Positions 18,376-27,643 of a stretch of DNA of 64,000 nucleotides are shown here, piece after piece. Under the pieces are notes generated by a model, which saw only the letters and a program-made list of their open reading frames with translations, did not search any database and was not told where the DNA came from. Each line of letters opens with the position of its first letter. Positions within the stretch are counted from its first letter, which is position 1. Source of the DNA: Acholeplasma laidlawii (GTDB taxonomy: Bacteria; Bacillota_I; Bacilli_A; Acholeplasmatales; Acholeplasmataceae). The translations under genes were made by a program, and so were the position numbers. Where the stretch lies: contig NZ_JADNRS010000053.1 in NCBI RefSeq assembly GCF_015709225.1, positions 112,674 through 176,673 on the forward strand, written 5' to 3'.

Positions 18376-20232
18376 TTATATAGTGTTTTGTTTATAACTC
18401 TTTACAATGTTAGAGACTTTCAATTTTACTTCTTCATTTTCTAGGCTATCTAGATTATTTAGCAAATCATCTACTAGTTTCATTTCTAGATCATTACCAT
18501 TACCATTTTCAATGAAGATTAATTTGTTTTCTGTTTTATGAATGTTTGGATCATTTGTATCAAGTAAAAGTTCTTCATATAGTTTTTCACCTGGACGAAG
18601 TCCAACTACTTCAATTTTGATATCTTCATCTACTCGGTATCCTGCTAAGCGGATCATCTTTTCAGCAAACTCATAAATTTTAACTGGTTCACCCATATCT
18701 AAAATAAATAATTCACCATTTTTAGCAAATGCACCACACTGTAAAATAAGTGAAACGGATTCTGGAATGGTCATAAAATATCTTGTGATTTCTTTATGCG
18801 TAACCGTTACAGGACCACCATCTTCTATTTGCTTTTTAAATAATGGAATTACAGAACCATTAGAACCTAGCACATTACCAAATCTAACCGCTGTAAAGCT
18901 TGTTTTACTCATCTTTTGCTCATTCATGATAATGAGTTCAGCAAAACGTTTTGAAGCGCCCATAATGTTGGTAGAACGTACCGCTTTATCACTACTTACT
19001 AAGACGAATTTCTTAACGCCATACTTTGTTGATAACTTGGCAGTATTTAATGTCCCTAGCACGTTTGTTCTAATAGATTCAACTGCACTATCTTCCATTA
19101 ATGGCACATGCTTGTAAGCTGCTGCATGAAATACAATCGTTGGTTTAAATTCCTTAAATATTTCTTCTAATCTCACTTTATTATAAACACTTCCAATACG
19201 TACATCTAATTTAGGATAATGTTTATTTTTATCTTTATATACTTTACGATTTAATTCCATTTGAATTTCATAGGCATTATTTTCATAAATGTCCAAGATG
19301 ATAAGTTGTTTAGGTTTTAAATCAAATATTTGACGTGATAATTCACTACCAATTGATCCACCACCACCGGTGACTAAAACTATTTCATCCTTAATAAAAT
19401 CACTAATACCTTGATTATCTAAATTAATCACAGGTCGATTCAGTAGGTCTTCAATTTTCAAATCAACCAATGCAGTTTCACTGGATTTAACATCTTCAAT
19501 TAAATTTAACTTTTTAACTCGAATATGTTTTTCAACTAATTTATTGACCAATACATGATATTGATGTTTTGGTAATTCCTTAATAGCAAGTATCACTTCT
19601 TGTATGCCTATTTTGTCAATTACTTTATCCAGGTCATCTAATGTACCAACGACACTTACACCCATAATTTGTTTACCGAGCTTTTCTGGATTGTCATCTA
19701 AAAAGGCGACCGGTATATTGGTAAGTTTATCGTTTTTAACCATTTCTTTTAAAGCCATTTCACCAGCAGAACCCGCACCAATAATTAAGGTTTTATCACC
19801 AACGTTTTTTAATGTTTTAACCCTATAATTAACAACTTCCATCGATCTTCTTAAAATTCTAGGAAATAAAATACCAGTGACTTCAATAAATGTTACTAAC
19901 ACAAAGGCACGTTCATCAATAAACGGGCGATTGATAAATAGCGTAATAAGCAGTAAAAGTAAATTAGAACCTGTTACAACAAGTACAATTCTAAAAAAGT
20001 CTTCAAACGATGCATGACGTGACATAATTTTATAAATGCCTAGTAAGGCAAATAATAAAAGCTTTCCAGGTATGATAAAAATAAGCGCTAACCAAAGTGC
20101 CTTATGACTATATGGAAAAGTTGTTCCATCCCCAAAATAGATCCATATGGTCAAATAGTAAGATAAAATGATTGTTGCAATATCATATACAACATACTTA
20201 TATACTCTTAAATATTCTTTAAATTTTTTCAT
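18376..20232 (-). CDS. Membrane UDP-sugar 4,6-dehydratase, CapD/PglF type
   Basis: Likely converts UDP-GlcNAc to a 4-keto-6-deoxy sugar at the membrane, the first step to rare amino sugars in capsule or protein glycosylation. 618 residues: about four N-terminal membrane helices (10-130), a first Rossmann-like domain with LIIGAGSAGEMALKEM, then the catalytic extended-SDR domain with VTGGGGSIGSELSRQIF. The active-site segment is SSDKAVRSTNIMGASKR, with Met where most SDRs have Tyr, as in the PglF/CapD/FlaA1 group. Length and domain order match the large CapD/WbpM class. The ATG follows a weak ribosome-binding site. It is the first gene of a pair with the nucleotidyltransferase. Confidence 0.9.
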   Translation of the reverse strand: MKKFKEYLRVYKYVVYDIATIILSYYLTIWIYFGDGTTFPYSHKALWLALIFIIPGKLLLFALLGIYKIMSRHASFEDFFRIVLVVTGSNLLLLLITLFINRPFIDERAFVLVTFIEVTGILFPRILRRSMEVVNYRVKTLKNVGDKTLIIGAGSAGEMALKEMVKNDKLTNIPVAFLDDNPEKLGKQIMGVSVVGTLDDLDKVIDKIGIQEVILAIKELPKHQYHVLVNKLVEKHIRVKKLNLIEDVKSSETALVDLKIEDLLNRPVINLDNQGISDFIKDEIVLVTGGGGSIGSELSRQIFDLKPKQLIILDIYENNAYEIQMELNRKVYKDKNKHYPKLDVRIGSVYNKVRLEEIFKEFKPTIVFHAAAYKHVPLMEDSAVESIRTNVLGTLNTAKLSTKYGVKKFVLVSSDKAVRSTNIMGASKRFAELIIMNEQKMSKTSFTAVRFGNVLGSNGSVIPLFKKQIEDGGPVTVTHKEITRYFMTIPESVSLILQCGAFAKNGELFILDMGEPVKIYEFAEKMIRLAGYRVDEDIKIEVVGLRPGEKLYEELLLDTNDPNIHKTENKLIFIENGNGNDLEMKLVDDLLNNLDSLENEEVKLKVSNIVKSYKQNTI

Positions 20233-20350
20233 TTTGTTTATACTAGCCTCATTTTTACTCTTATTAAAACATATTAACTAATAAAAGTATATCATAAATC
20301 CTAAATTTTATAGAACTTATTGTTCATCTAATCCCCTTACTAAATGAACC

Positions 20351-20632
20351 TTATGCTTTGACCTCAATAATAATATGCCCTAGATAAAACTCTTCTCCGA
20401 TATATATTTTAACTTTATATTGTCCTGGTGTTTCTGGTAGTATTGGTTGAACTTCTTCCCCACCATTAATAAGTAAAGTGTTTTCTAATCCATAAGCCAA
20501 ACCATCTAACTTTAATTCACCAGAAGCCTCAGACTCTCCAATGATATAATAAGTATTTTGTATTTGATCATCTAACGTGAACAGCCCCTTGTCAAGTAGA
20601 CACGGTAAATAATATAAAATTATAACATACAT
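20351..20632 (-). CDS. Orphan 93-residue ORF, possibly a fragment
   Basis: The hydrophobic beginning (MYVIILYYLPCLL) is followed by a beta-rich, acidic segment ending TPGQYKVKIYIGEEF...IIIEVKA, the look of the last strands of an Ig-like domain. No ribosome-binding site precedes the ATG, and a TATAAT lies inside the first codons, so either the true start is further in (an AAGGGG lies near 20585) or this is a remnant. No family assigned. Confidence 0.35.
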   Translation of the reverse strand: MYVIILYYLPCLLDKGLFTLDDQIQNTYYIIGESEASGELKLDGLAYGLENTLLINGGEEVQPILPETPGQYKVKIYIGEEFYLGHIIIEVKA

Positions 20633-20687
20633 ACTAAAAAATCGTATCGAAAAACCACTTTTTAATTAAGTTTAAATCATAATTTAA

Positions 20688-23039
20688 TCAAATTGATTTT
20701 AAAGCTTCTATCGGATCTTTGTTTGAAGCAATATATGCAGGTATAAAACCAATCATTAATGATAACAATATATTGCCTAATAAAAGATAAAAAGCCATTA
20801 AATAATCTATAACTATCAATTGTTGAACCCTTAAAGCACCCTCAAAAACTGTGTTAAATGTTGGTAACATAACATATAATAATAAAAGACCAAATAACCC
20901 ACTGACAAATCCAATAACAAAAGATTCGGAACTAAACACTCTGAATATATCTTTTTTCCTTGCACCTATACTTCTTAATATCCCTATTTCGGGAGTTCTT
21001 TGTAAGACAGATATATAAGATAATATCGAAAGCAATGAAATAGATATAAATAGTGCAATAACTGCAATAATAACTAATACAACATTAATAGATGAAAGTG
21101 TACTATCTACAAGTCTAGTATCCACCGTATTATCCTGATTAAGTAGTATGTAATCTTTACGATCTAAATTTTGATTATATGCTTCTAGATACGTTCTAAT
21201 TTGTTCTTTAGAAATGCCATCTTTTTGATAAATAAGCACTCTAGAAGGATCTTGTTCTACGCCCAATGTTCTAAGTAATACAATCGCTTCATCTAAAGTT
21301 ATTTCAAGTCCCGTTAAAACAGAATATAAAACTGTATCATTTACTAAATGATCATCTATAATTTGTTGTTGTTTAATGACAATATCAGATATTTTGGTTT
21401 CATTTAATATAAAACGATTTACTGCAGATGTATAGCGTATACCTTGATATTGTGGAATAGCTGCGTTTTGTTTTCTGCGTATAACCCCTACAATTTTAAG
21501 CGTTATAATTAAATCATCTTCATAAATTGATGCATTACTTTTCTTATGATATCGTTGTGTGTCTATATGCTCTTCATATATCATGCCACTATGCGCAATC
21601 TTAATATCTAAACCAAGTAGTTCTGAAAAAGTAATTTGTTTTTCATAATCACTTCCATCAAAACCTAATCTGTTTAACATGTTATCAGGTAATTGATTTC
21701 TGTCACTAATAACTAGCACTGCTTCAGCAACGCGATCCATAGAGACTGTATTACTAGGTAATCTGCCATAAAGTACATCAAATATCTGTGTCATATATGC
21801 ATGATCTTCATAAGGTATTTCACCAATATCGGCAGTGTTTGATAAACTATAGTTAACGATTTTTATTTCATCTGCTTCAGTTTTACGTAGAAAAGTAGGA
21901 TATGTTATATCATAGTAAAATTTAATATCATGATATAGGTTTTGATCCATGTTTTCTAGATATGCTAAATACTCCGGTGTAATAACATTTGTAACTTCTT
22001 CAAAAATTCTAGGTGGCGATGTTTGTTGAGAAGTAATGTATAACTGATTATGAGGAAACAGTTGTGGACGAGGGATAGCAGGATTATCCGGATCTGGAAA
22101 TGCTTCAATAACTGTTTTATTTTCTATAATAACTGGCGTATTCGTGTTTGACGTAAGTTGTACGATCTGAACATATTTGGAAAAACCCATCGAGATACCA
22201 ATTACTAAACCAATACCAACAATACCTATGCCCCCAGCAACGGCAGACATTACAGTTTTACCAACTTTTTTAATCAAATTAAAAAAACTGAGTTTTAAAG
22301 CAGTTATATAATTCATATATGTTTTTGAATGAACATCCTTTAAAACCAGTGGTTTATTTGAATCCTTTAATAGGATATCCTCAGTGATTCGTCCATCCAG
22401 TAAACGGATGATCCTATCACTATAAATGTTGGCTAATTCACTGTTATGTGTCACCATGATAACCAAACGATCCTTAGACAATGCTTTAAGTAATTCTAGT
22501 ATTTGTATACTTGTCTCGGTATCTAATGCACCAGTTGGTTCATCTGCTAATATTATATTCGGATCATTTACAAGTGCTCTAGCAATCGCAACCCTTTGAA
22601 CTTGACCATTAGAGAGTTGTTTTGGCTTCTTATTTAGTTTGGATTTTAATCCTACTTTAATCAGAGCTTCTCTAGCCTTTTTTCTTCTTTCTTTACTCCC
22701 TATGCCACTTAGTGAAAGTGCAAGTTCAACATTCGCTAATACCGATATATGTTCTATTAAGTTATAACTTTGAAAAACAAAGCCAACTTGATGGTTTCTA
22801 TAACTATCCCAAGCATCTTCCTTAAAATGACTTGTAGATAAACCGTTAATAAAAACTTCCCCTTTATTAAACCTAGTTAATCCACCAAGTATATTTAATA
22901 ATGTTGTTTTACCACAACCAGATGGACCAAGTATTGAAACAAACTGAGCTTTATCAAACATTATATTTAACTGATTTAATGCAAGTACATCTTCATCACC
23001 AGTATTGTATACTTTACTCACTTCTTTAAGCATCAACAT
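20688..23039 (-). CDS. MacB-like ABC transporter, ATPase fused to FtsX-type permease
   Basis: A one-piece half-transporter of the MacB/LolCD type (783 residues), probably exporting peptides, lipids or drugs. The ATPase has Walker A GPSGCGKTT, signature LSNGQVQRVAIARAL, Walker B IILADEPTGALD and an H-loop MVTHN. A membrane segment follows at about 265-290, then a ~300-residue extracellular domain, and three C-terminal helices with the FtsX motif LQRTPEIGILRSIGARKKDI. I chose the ATG at 23037-23039 after AGGGGGA; a TTG six bases upstream is too close to it. No outer membrane or periplasmic adaptor is expected in this organism, so it is likely a stand-alone exporter. Monocistronic. Confidence 0.9.
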   Translation of the reverse strand: MLMLKEVSKVYNTGDEDVLALNQLNIMFDKAQFVSILGPSGCGKTTLLNILGGLTRFNKGEVFINGLSTSHFKEDAWDSYRNHQVGFVFQSYNLIEHISVLANVELALSLSGIGSKERRKKAREALIKVGLKSKLNKKPKQLSNGQVQRVAIARALVNDPNIILADEPTGALDTETSIQILELLKALSKDRLVIMVTHNSELANIYSDRIIRLLDGRITEDILLKDSNKPLVLKDVHSKTYMNYITALKLSFFNLIKKVGKTVMSAVAGGIGIVGIGLVIGISMGFSKYVQIVQLTSNTNTPVIIENKTVIEAFPDPDNPAIPRPQLFPHNQLYITSQQTSPPRIFEEVTNVITPEYLAYLENMDQNLYHDIKFYYDITYPTFLRKTEADEIKIVNYSLSNTADIGEIPYEDHAYMTQIFDVLYGRLPSNTVSMDRVAEAVLVISDRNQLPDNMLNRLGFDGSDYEKQITFSELLGLDIKIAHSGMIYEEHIDTQRYHKKSNASIYEDDLIITLKIVGVIRRKQNAAIPQYQGIRYTSAVNRFILNETKISDIVIKQQQIIDDHLVNDTVLYSVLTGLEITLDEAIVLLRTLGVEQDPSRVLIYQKDGISKEQIRTYLEAYNQNLDRKDYILLNQDNTVDTRLVDSTLSSINVVLVIIAVIALFISISLLSILSYISVLQRTPEIGILRSIGARKKDIFRVFSSESFVIGFVSGLFGLLLLYVMLPTFNTVFEGALRVQQLIVIDYLMAFYLLLGNILLSLMIGFIPAYIASNKDPIEALKSI

Positions 23040-23096
23040 AGTCAATATCCCCCTACTCTACTTGAATATGTATTATGTCATTATTATATCAAAGTT

Positions 23097-23582
23097 TTAC
23101 TCAACATTATCTTTATAGTAATCAACATGTAATTGCTTGATTATTTTTGAGAGTTCATCAACCGGTCCTTCAATTATTGTATCTGTTATAACATCTTCTA
23201 TTTTCAATGTTTTAACACGACCTGTTTTAACACCTAGCTCACTTAACCAAGTAGTTAGTTGTTTAGAACTTGATGCATAAACAATACGCCCTAACATTGC
23301 CCATCCGTGTGCTGCAGCACACATTGGACAATGTTCACCAGAGGTATACACAGTTGCAGACTTTCTATCTTCTAAATCTAAGTTTTGCATTGCCCATTTA
23401 GCAATTTCAAATTCCGGGTGTCTTGTATGATCACCATCTTTGACATGGTTGTGGTCTTCAAAAAGTATCTGCCCATCTTGACCTACTAAAACCGAACCAA
23501 ATGGTTGATCACCATTATCAAGTGCAATTTTAGCAAGTTCTACCGCCCTTTTTAAATACTTTAAATCCTTATTTGTTATCAT
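23097..23582 (-). CDS. Zinc-dependent nucleoside/nucleobase deaminase
   Basis: A CMP/dCMP-deaminase-fold enzyme of 161 residues, related to guanine deaminase and TadA. Zinc and proton-shuttle residues are visible: HPEFE where others have HAE, and EHCPMCAAAHGWAM as the PCxxC-type zinc site. PFGSVLVGQDGQILFEDHNH is the usual core. The His-Pro-Glu change suggests a nucleobase or nucleoside deaminase rather than TadA. Substrate not determined. The ATG at 23582 has only a weak GGCGGC ribosome-binding site. Confidence 0.8.
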   Translation of the reverse strand: MITNKDLKYLKRAVELAKIALDNGDQPFGSVLVGQDGQILFEDHNHVKDGDHTRHPEFEIAKWAMQNLDLEDRKSATVYTSGEHCPMCAAAHGWAMLGRIVYASSSKQLTTWLSELGVKTGRVKTLKIEDVITDTIIEGPVDELSKIIKQLHVDYYKDNVE

Positions 23583-23626
23583 ATATGCCGCCTAAAATAT
23601 CTCTACACCCCCATTAATGAGAAATA

Positions 23627-23650
23627 AAGCACATCAAATTTGATGTGCTT
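23627..23650 (-). terminator. Intrinsic terminator of pfkA-pyk
   Basis: A perfect 24-base palindrome (AAGCACATCAAA and its complement) with T-rich flanks, 18 bases past the pyk stop. Confidence 0.85.
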
Positions 23651-23667
23651 ATTTATTCATGTTTTTT

Positions 23668-25020
23668 TTATTTAATTTCTAATAATTTTGTTGAACTATT
23701 AGTTACTTCTAATACAAAGTCACCTTCAACTAAACCTAATTTATCTAAGAACTTAGATGCTTCATCTTTACTTAATACTGGGTATACACCAAAGTGTAGT
23801 GCTAATGCTCTAGCTTCTTTAGCAGTTTTTACAACAGCAATGTTAATTGCTTGTGTATGGTAAGCTGCAAAAGATTTAGCTACTTCAACACCATTTGTTA
23901 TAACAACATCTACTTCATACTCTAATACTAATTTAGCAGCTGATTGAGCGATTGCATCAATATTTGAATCTCCCATGAAGTAACCATCTAAGAACACTTC
24001 ATAGTCTAATGTTGATTCGGCTTTTGAATCAATACTTGCCATTTTCTTAACTGATTCAATAGGGTAATCACCAGCAGCTGATTCACCACTTAACATAGTT
24101 GCAGAAGTTCCTTCTCTAACTGCGTTAAATACGTCAGATACTTCAGCTCTTGTTGGGCGTGGGTTTTTTTGCATAGATTCAAGCATTTGAGTAGCAACGA
24201 TAACCGTTTTACCTAATTCTAAACATTTGTCGATCATTTCTGATTGATACATTGGTACTAATTCACCTTCAACTTCGATACCTAAGTCTCCACGTGCAAC
24301 CATGATACCATCAACAACATCTAAAATGTCATCTAGGTTATCCATACCTTCTTGGTTTTCAATCTTAGCAATAATTTGAACGTCTTTACCACCGTTGTTA
24401 TCTAAGATATCGCGAACAGCTTGTGCATCTTCACCACGTCTTACAAAACTAGCAGCAACAAAGTCATATCCCATAGTTGCAGCAAATTTAATATCGCTTG
24501 CATCTTTTTCTGAAATGAAAGGCATATTTAGAACAACACCTGGTACGTTTACACCACGTCTTGATTTCACTGTATGTGTATTTAATGCTTTAGTTACTAA
24601 TTCGTTATTTTTTGTATCTTTTTCGATAACTTCTAATGTTAGGTAACCATCATCAACAGTAACAAATTCTCCAACTTTCATATCGTCAAATAACCCTGGA
24701 TATGAAACAGAGAATTTCTCTTTGTTTCCTAATACTGGTGTAAATGCGATTCTAACGATTGAATCTTTTTGGATTTCTACTTTACCATCAAATTCGTGTG
24801 TACGAATTTCTGGTCCTTTAGTATCAAGTAAGTAAGCAACATTTGTGCCTAACTCCTCGTTAATAGATTGAATCGTTTTTAAACGCTTCCCGTGTTCTTC
24901 ATAGTCTCCGTGTGAAAAGTTAAAGCGTGCTACGTTCATACCAGCTTTAACAAGTTGTGTCATAACTGCCTTATCTTCTGATGCAGGCCCTAATGTACAA
25001 ACAATTTTTGTTTTTCTCAT
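23668..25020 (-). CDS. pyk: Pyruvate kinase
   Basis: Transfers phosphate from PEP to ADP, the last step of glycolysis. MRKTKIVCTLGPASED is the canonical start. ARFNFSHG, LDTKGPEIRT, MVARGDLGIE and ATQMLESM are the substrate, metal and K+-site segments. The 450 residues end with the C-domain only; the extra PEP-utiliser domain found in some bacilli is absent. I chose the ATG at 25018-25020, nine bases after AAAGGT, over one six codons upstream. It lies 36 bases downstream of pfkA and shares its terminator, so the two form the classic pfkA-pyk operon. Confidence 0.97.
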   Translation of the reverse strand: MRKTKIVCTLGPASEDKAVMTQLVKAGMNVARFNFSHGDYEEHGKRLKTIQSINEELGTNVAYLLDTKGPEIRTHEFDGKVEIQKDSIVRIAFTPVLGNKEKFSVSYPGLFDDMKVGEFVTVDDGYLTLEVIEKDTKNNELVTKALNTHTVKSRRGVNVPGVVLNMPFISEKDASDIKFAATMGYDFVAASFVRRGEDAQAVRDILDNNGGKDVQIIAKIENQEGMDNLDDILDVVDGIMVARGDLGIEVEGELVPMYQSEMIDKCLELGKTVIVATQMLESMQKNPRPTRAEVSDVFNAVREGTSATMLSGESAAGDYPIESVKKMASIDSKAESTLDYEVFLDGYFMGDSNIDAIAQSAAKLVLEYEVDVVITNGVEVAKSFAAYHTQAINIAVVKTAKEARALALHFGVYPVLSKDEASKFLDKLGLVEGDFVLEVTNSSTKLLEIK

Positions 25021-25055
25021 ATATTTTTTACCTTTCATATATTCTATTTTTGTTA

Positions 25056-26006
25056 TTATCTTAATTTCTTAATGAGATCATATAGTTCAACGCGTTCTTT
25101 TGGATGGTTGATGATATCAGATAATGGTGATGTTACTAGTTTATCATCTTTTATACCAACACATTGTCCACTTACACCTTTTGTAAGCATATCGACTGCA
25201 AATGCACCCATACGTGATGCTAAGATACGGTCTTCAGCAATTGGTGTGCCACCTCTTTGGATGTAACCAAGTACGGTTGCACGTGAACTAAATCCAGATT
25301 TAATTGAGATTTCAGCAGCAAGTTTATGCACATCAAATTGTTGTTCAGTTACAACGATGATGGCATGACGTCTACCTTCTTCATTATGTTTTTTTAATGT
25401 TGAAATTAACTTATCTTTATTAATTGGGTTTTCTGGTGTAATAATGAACTCAGCACCACCACAGATTCCTGCATATAATGCTAAGTCCCCTGATGTTCTA
25501 CCCATAACTTCAATAATACTACAACGTCTATGTGACGATGATGTATCTCTTAGTTTATCAATTGCTTCTACAATTGTATTTAATGCAGTATGGAATCCGA
25601 TTGTATAATCTGTTCCATAAACGTCATTATCAATTGTTCCAGGAATAGCTATGGTTTGGAATTCTAGTTCATGGAGTGCTTGTGCACCTCTATAACTACC
25701 ATCACCACCAATAACGATTAAAGCATCAATACCGCGATTACGTAGATTATCGATTGCTACCATTTGAACCGGTATTTCTTTAAACTCAGATACTCTTGCA
25801 GTACCAAGTTTTGTACCACCAATGCTCAACATACCTGAAACATCTTTGGCAGATAGAGGGATAAAACGATCTTCTAAAAGACCTCTGTAACCATCCATAA
25901 TACCAAACATCTCATGACCTTCTGCAATACCTGCACGCACAATTGCACGAATTGCTGCGTTCATTCCAGGTGCATCGCCGCCAGAAGTTAAAACTGCTAT
26001 CTTCAT
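25056..26006 (-). CDS. pfkA: ATP-dependent 6-phosphofructokinase
   Basis: Phosphorylates fructose-6-phosphate with ATP. 316 residues, the standard bacterial PfkA length. GGDAPGMNAAIR binds ATP; GGDGSYRGA and PGTIDNDVYGTD carry the Gly residues that mark ATP use, and TIDND holds the catalytic Asp. The ribosome-binding site AAGGAGGTG is ideal. First gene of pfkA-pyk. It is divergent from a PPi-type PFK gene across a 273-base intergenic region, so the cell encodes both phosphoryl-donor types. Confidence 0.97.
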   Translation of the reverse strand: MKIAVLTSGGDAPGMNAAIRAIVRAGIAEGHEMFGIMDGYRGLLEDRFIPLSAKDVSGMLSIGGTKLGTARVSEFKEIPVQMVAIDNLRNRGIDALIVIGGDGSYRGAQALHELEFQTIAIPGTIDNDVYGTDYTIGFHTALNTIVEAIDKLRDTSSSHRRCSIIEVMGRTSGDLALYAGICGGAEFIITPENPINKDKLISTLKKHNEEGRRHAIIVVTEQQFDVHKLAAEISIKSGFSSRATVLGYIQRGGTPIAEDRILASRMGAFAVDMLTKGVSGQCVGIKDDKLVTSPLSDIINHPKERVELYDLIKKLR

Positions 26007-26126
26007 ATGTCACACCTCCTTATACGCCGTTACATATTATATCATGTTTTACTTAAGAAAATGTGCAAAATCATGAATATTTCTTCCAATGAATAAATAA
26101 TTCTAAATTAATGGGAATCTTGAGTC

Positions 26127-26211
26127 TGTTTTGCAACAATTTACAAGAATTAAACACTTTCTTAGGACAAATGTTGCAATAATTGAACATTTAACGCTTA
26201 AGTGTTTGCAA
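26127..26211 (+). promoter_or_regulatory. Three TGTT(T)TTGCAA-like repeats between pfkA and PPi-PFK
   Basis: TTGCAA cores preceded by TGT(T) occur at 26131-26136, 26174-26179 and 26206-26211 and are followed by CAAT, TAAT or TATA. They lie in the divergent control region and could bind a regulator of glycolytic genes. The binding protein is unknown. Confidence 0.35.
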
Positions 26212-26279
26212 TATAGGGTATTCTTTGATAAACTTATTAGTGGAATTTTACTAATAAATAATAAAAAGGACGGTATACT

Positions 26280-27524
26280 ATGAAAAAATTAGTTGGTGCT
26301 GCGCTACTAGGACAATCTGGAGGTCCAACCTCAGTGATTAACGCCTCAGCTGCAGGTGTATTTTTAGAGAGTTTAAAGCATGATGAGATTACAGAAATCT
26401 ATGGTGCTCAACACGGTATTAAAGGTATCTTAGATGAAAACTTCTACGATATTAGAAAAGAAGATGTTGAAGAACTAGAAAGATTAAAATATACACCCTC
26501 ATCTGCAATTGGTTCTGTAAGATATAAATTAAAAGACTACAAAAAAGATCCAACAGACTACAATAAATTATTAGAAATCTTTAAAAAATATAACATTCGT
26601 TATTTCTTCTATAATGGTGGAAATGACTCAATGGATACATGTTTAAAAATTTCTAAATTTATGAAAACAGCTGGTTGGGAAATGCGCGTTGTTGGCGTAC
26701 CTAAAACAATTGACAACGACTTAGCAGGTATCGACCACTCACCAGGATATGGTTCAGCAGCTAAATATGTTGCAACTTCTATCATGGAATTATACTTAGA
26801 TGCTACAGTTTATAACACACAACAATTCATTATTGTTGAAGTTATGGGAAGAAATGCAGGTTGGTTAACAGCTGCTGCTGCACTTGCTTCAGTTGGTGGT
26901 GTTAAACCAGACTTAATGTACTTACCAGAAACTCCATTTGATATGGACAAATTCTACAACCAAGTAGGTGACTTACTAAAAACTGGTAAATCAGTATTTG
27001 TAGTTGTATCAGAAGGTATTAAAACTGCTGAAGGTAAATACATCCCTGAATATGAAACAGAAATCGCTCGTGACGCATTCGGACATGCGAACTTAGGTGG
27101 TACTGCAAGTGTACTTGCAAACCACGTAGGTGAAAAATTCGGTGTTAAAACTCGTGCTATTGAATTTTCATTATTACAAAGATCAGCTGCTCACATTGCA
27201 TCTCAAACAGATATCAATGAAGCATTCAAAGTTGGACAAATTGCTGTTAAAAAAGCAATCAATGGTACAACAAACAAATTTGTAGGTATCCAAAGAGTTC
27301 CTGGGGATAAATACAAAGTGAAGTATCCTCTACTTCCATTAAAGATTGTTGCTAACGCAGAACGTAAAGTACCACTAGAGTGGATCTTACCTGATGGAAA
27401 AGGTTTAACTCAAGACTTTATTGATTATGCATTACCATTAATCCAAGGTGAAACTAAATTAGAAAAAGTAAACGGGTTACCTCGTTTTGCTAAATTAAAT
27501 AAAATTTTAGCACCTAAAAAATAA
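26280..27524 (+). CDS. pfp: PPi-dependent 6-phosphofructokinase
   Basis: Predicted to phosphorylate fructose-6-phosphate with pyrophosphate, reversibly (414 residues, longer than PfkA). Diagnostic residues: GGNDSMDT, with Asp at the position where ATP enzymes have Gly, and PKTIDNDLAG, with Lys in place of the Gly of PGTIDND. GRNAGWLTAAAALAS is typical of PPi-PFKs. PPi-dependent PFK activity is a known biochemical feature of Acholeplasma, supporting the organism assignment. AAAAGGACGG is the ribosome-binding site. Monocistronic, with a hairpin terminator. Confidence 0.93.
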   Translation: MKKLVGAALLGQSGGPTSVINASAAGVFLESLKHDEITEIYGAQHGIKGILDENFYDIRKEDVEELERLKYTPSSAIGSVRYKLKDYKKDPTDYNKLLEIFKKYNIRYFFYNGGNDSMDTCLKISKFMKTAGWEMRVVGVPKTIDNDLAGIDHSPGYGSAAKYVATSIMELYLDATVYNTQQFIIVEVMGRNAGWLTAAAALASVGGVKPDLMYLPETPFDMDKFYNQVGDLLKTGKSVFVVVSEGIKTAEGKYIPEYETEIARDAFGHANLGGTASVLANHVGEKFGVKTRAIEFSLLQRSAAHIASQTDINEAFKVGQIAVKKAINGTTNKFVGIQRVPGDKYKVKYPLLPLKIVANAERKVPLEWILPDGKGLTQDFIDYALPLIQGETKLEKVNGLPRFAKLNKILAPKK

Positions 27525-27534
27525 GTTTTAGACT

Positions 27535-27575
27535 AAAGAAGTTTAGCCATTATGGTTAGGCTTCTTTCTTTTTAG
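27535..27575 (+). terminator. Intrinsic terminator of the PPi-PFK gene
   Basis: AAAGAAG (27535-27541) pairs with CTTCTTT (27561-27567), with an inner TAGCC/GGTTA stem, and is followed by CTTTTT. Confidence 0.8.
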
Positions 27576-27643
27576 ACGCTTATAAACTCTTTTTATTTGA
27601 TATTTGATACAATAGATATAACGATAAAGGAGCTAACTCATTT

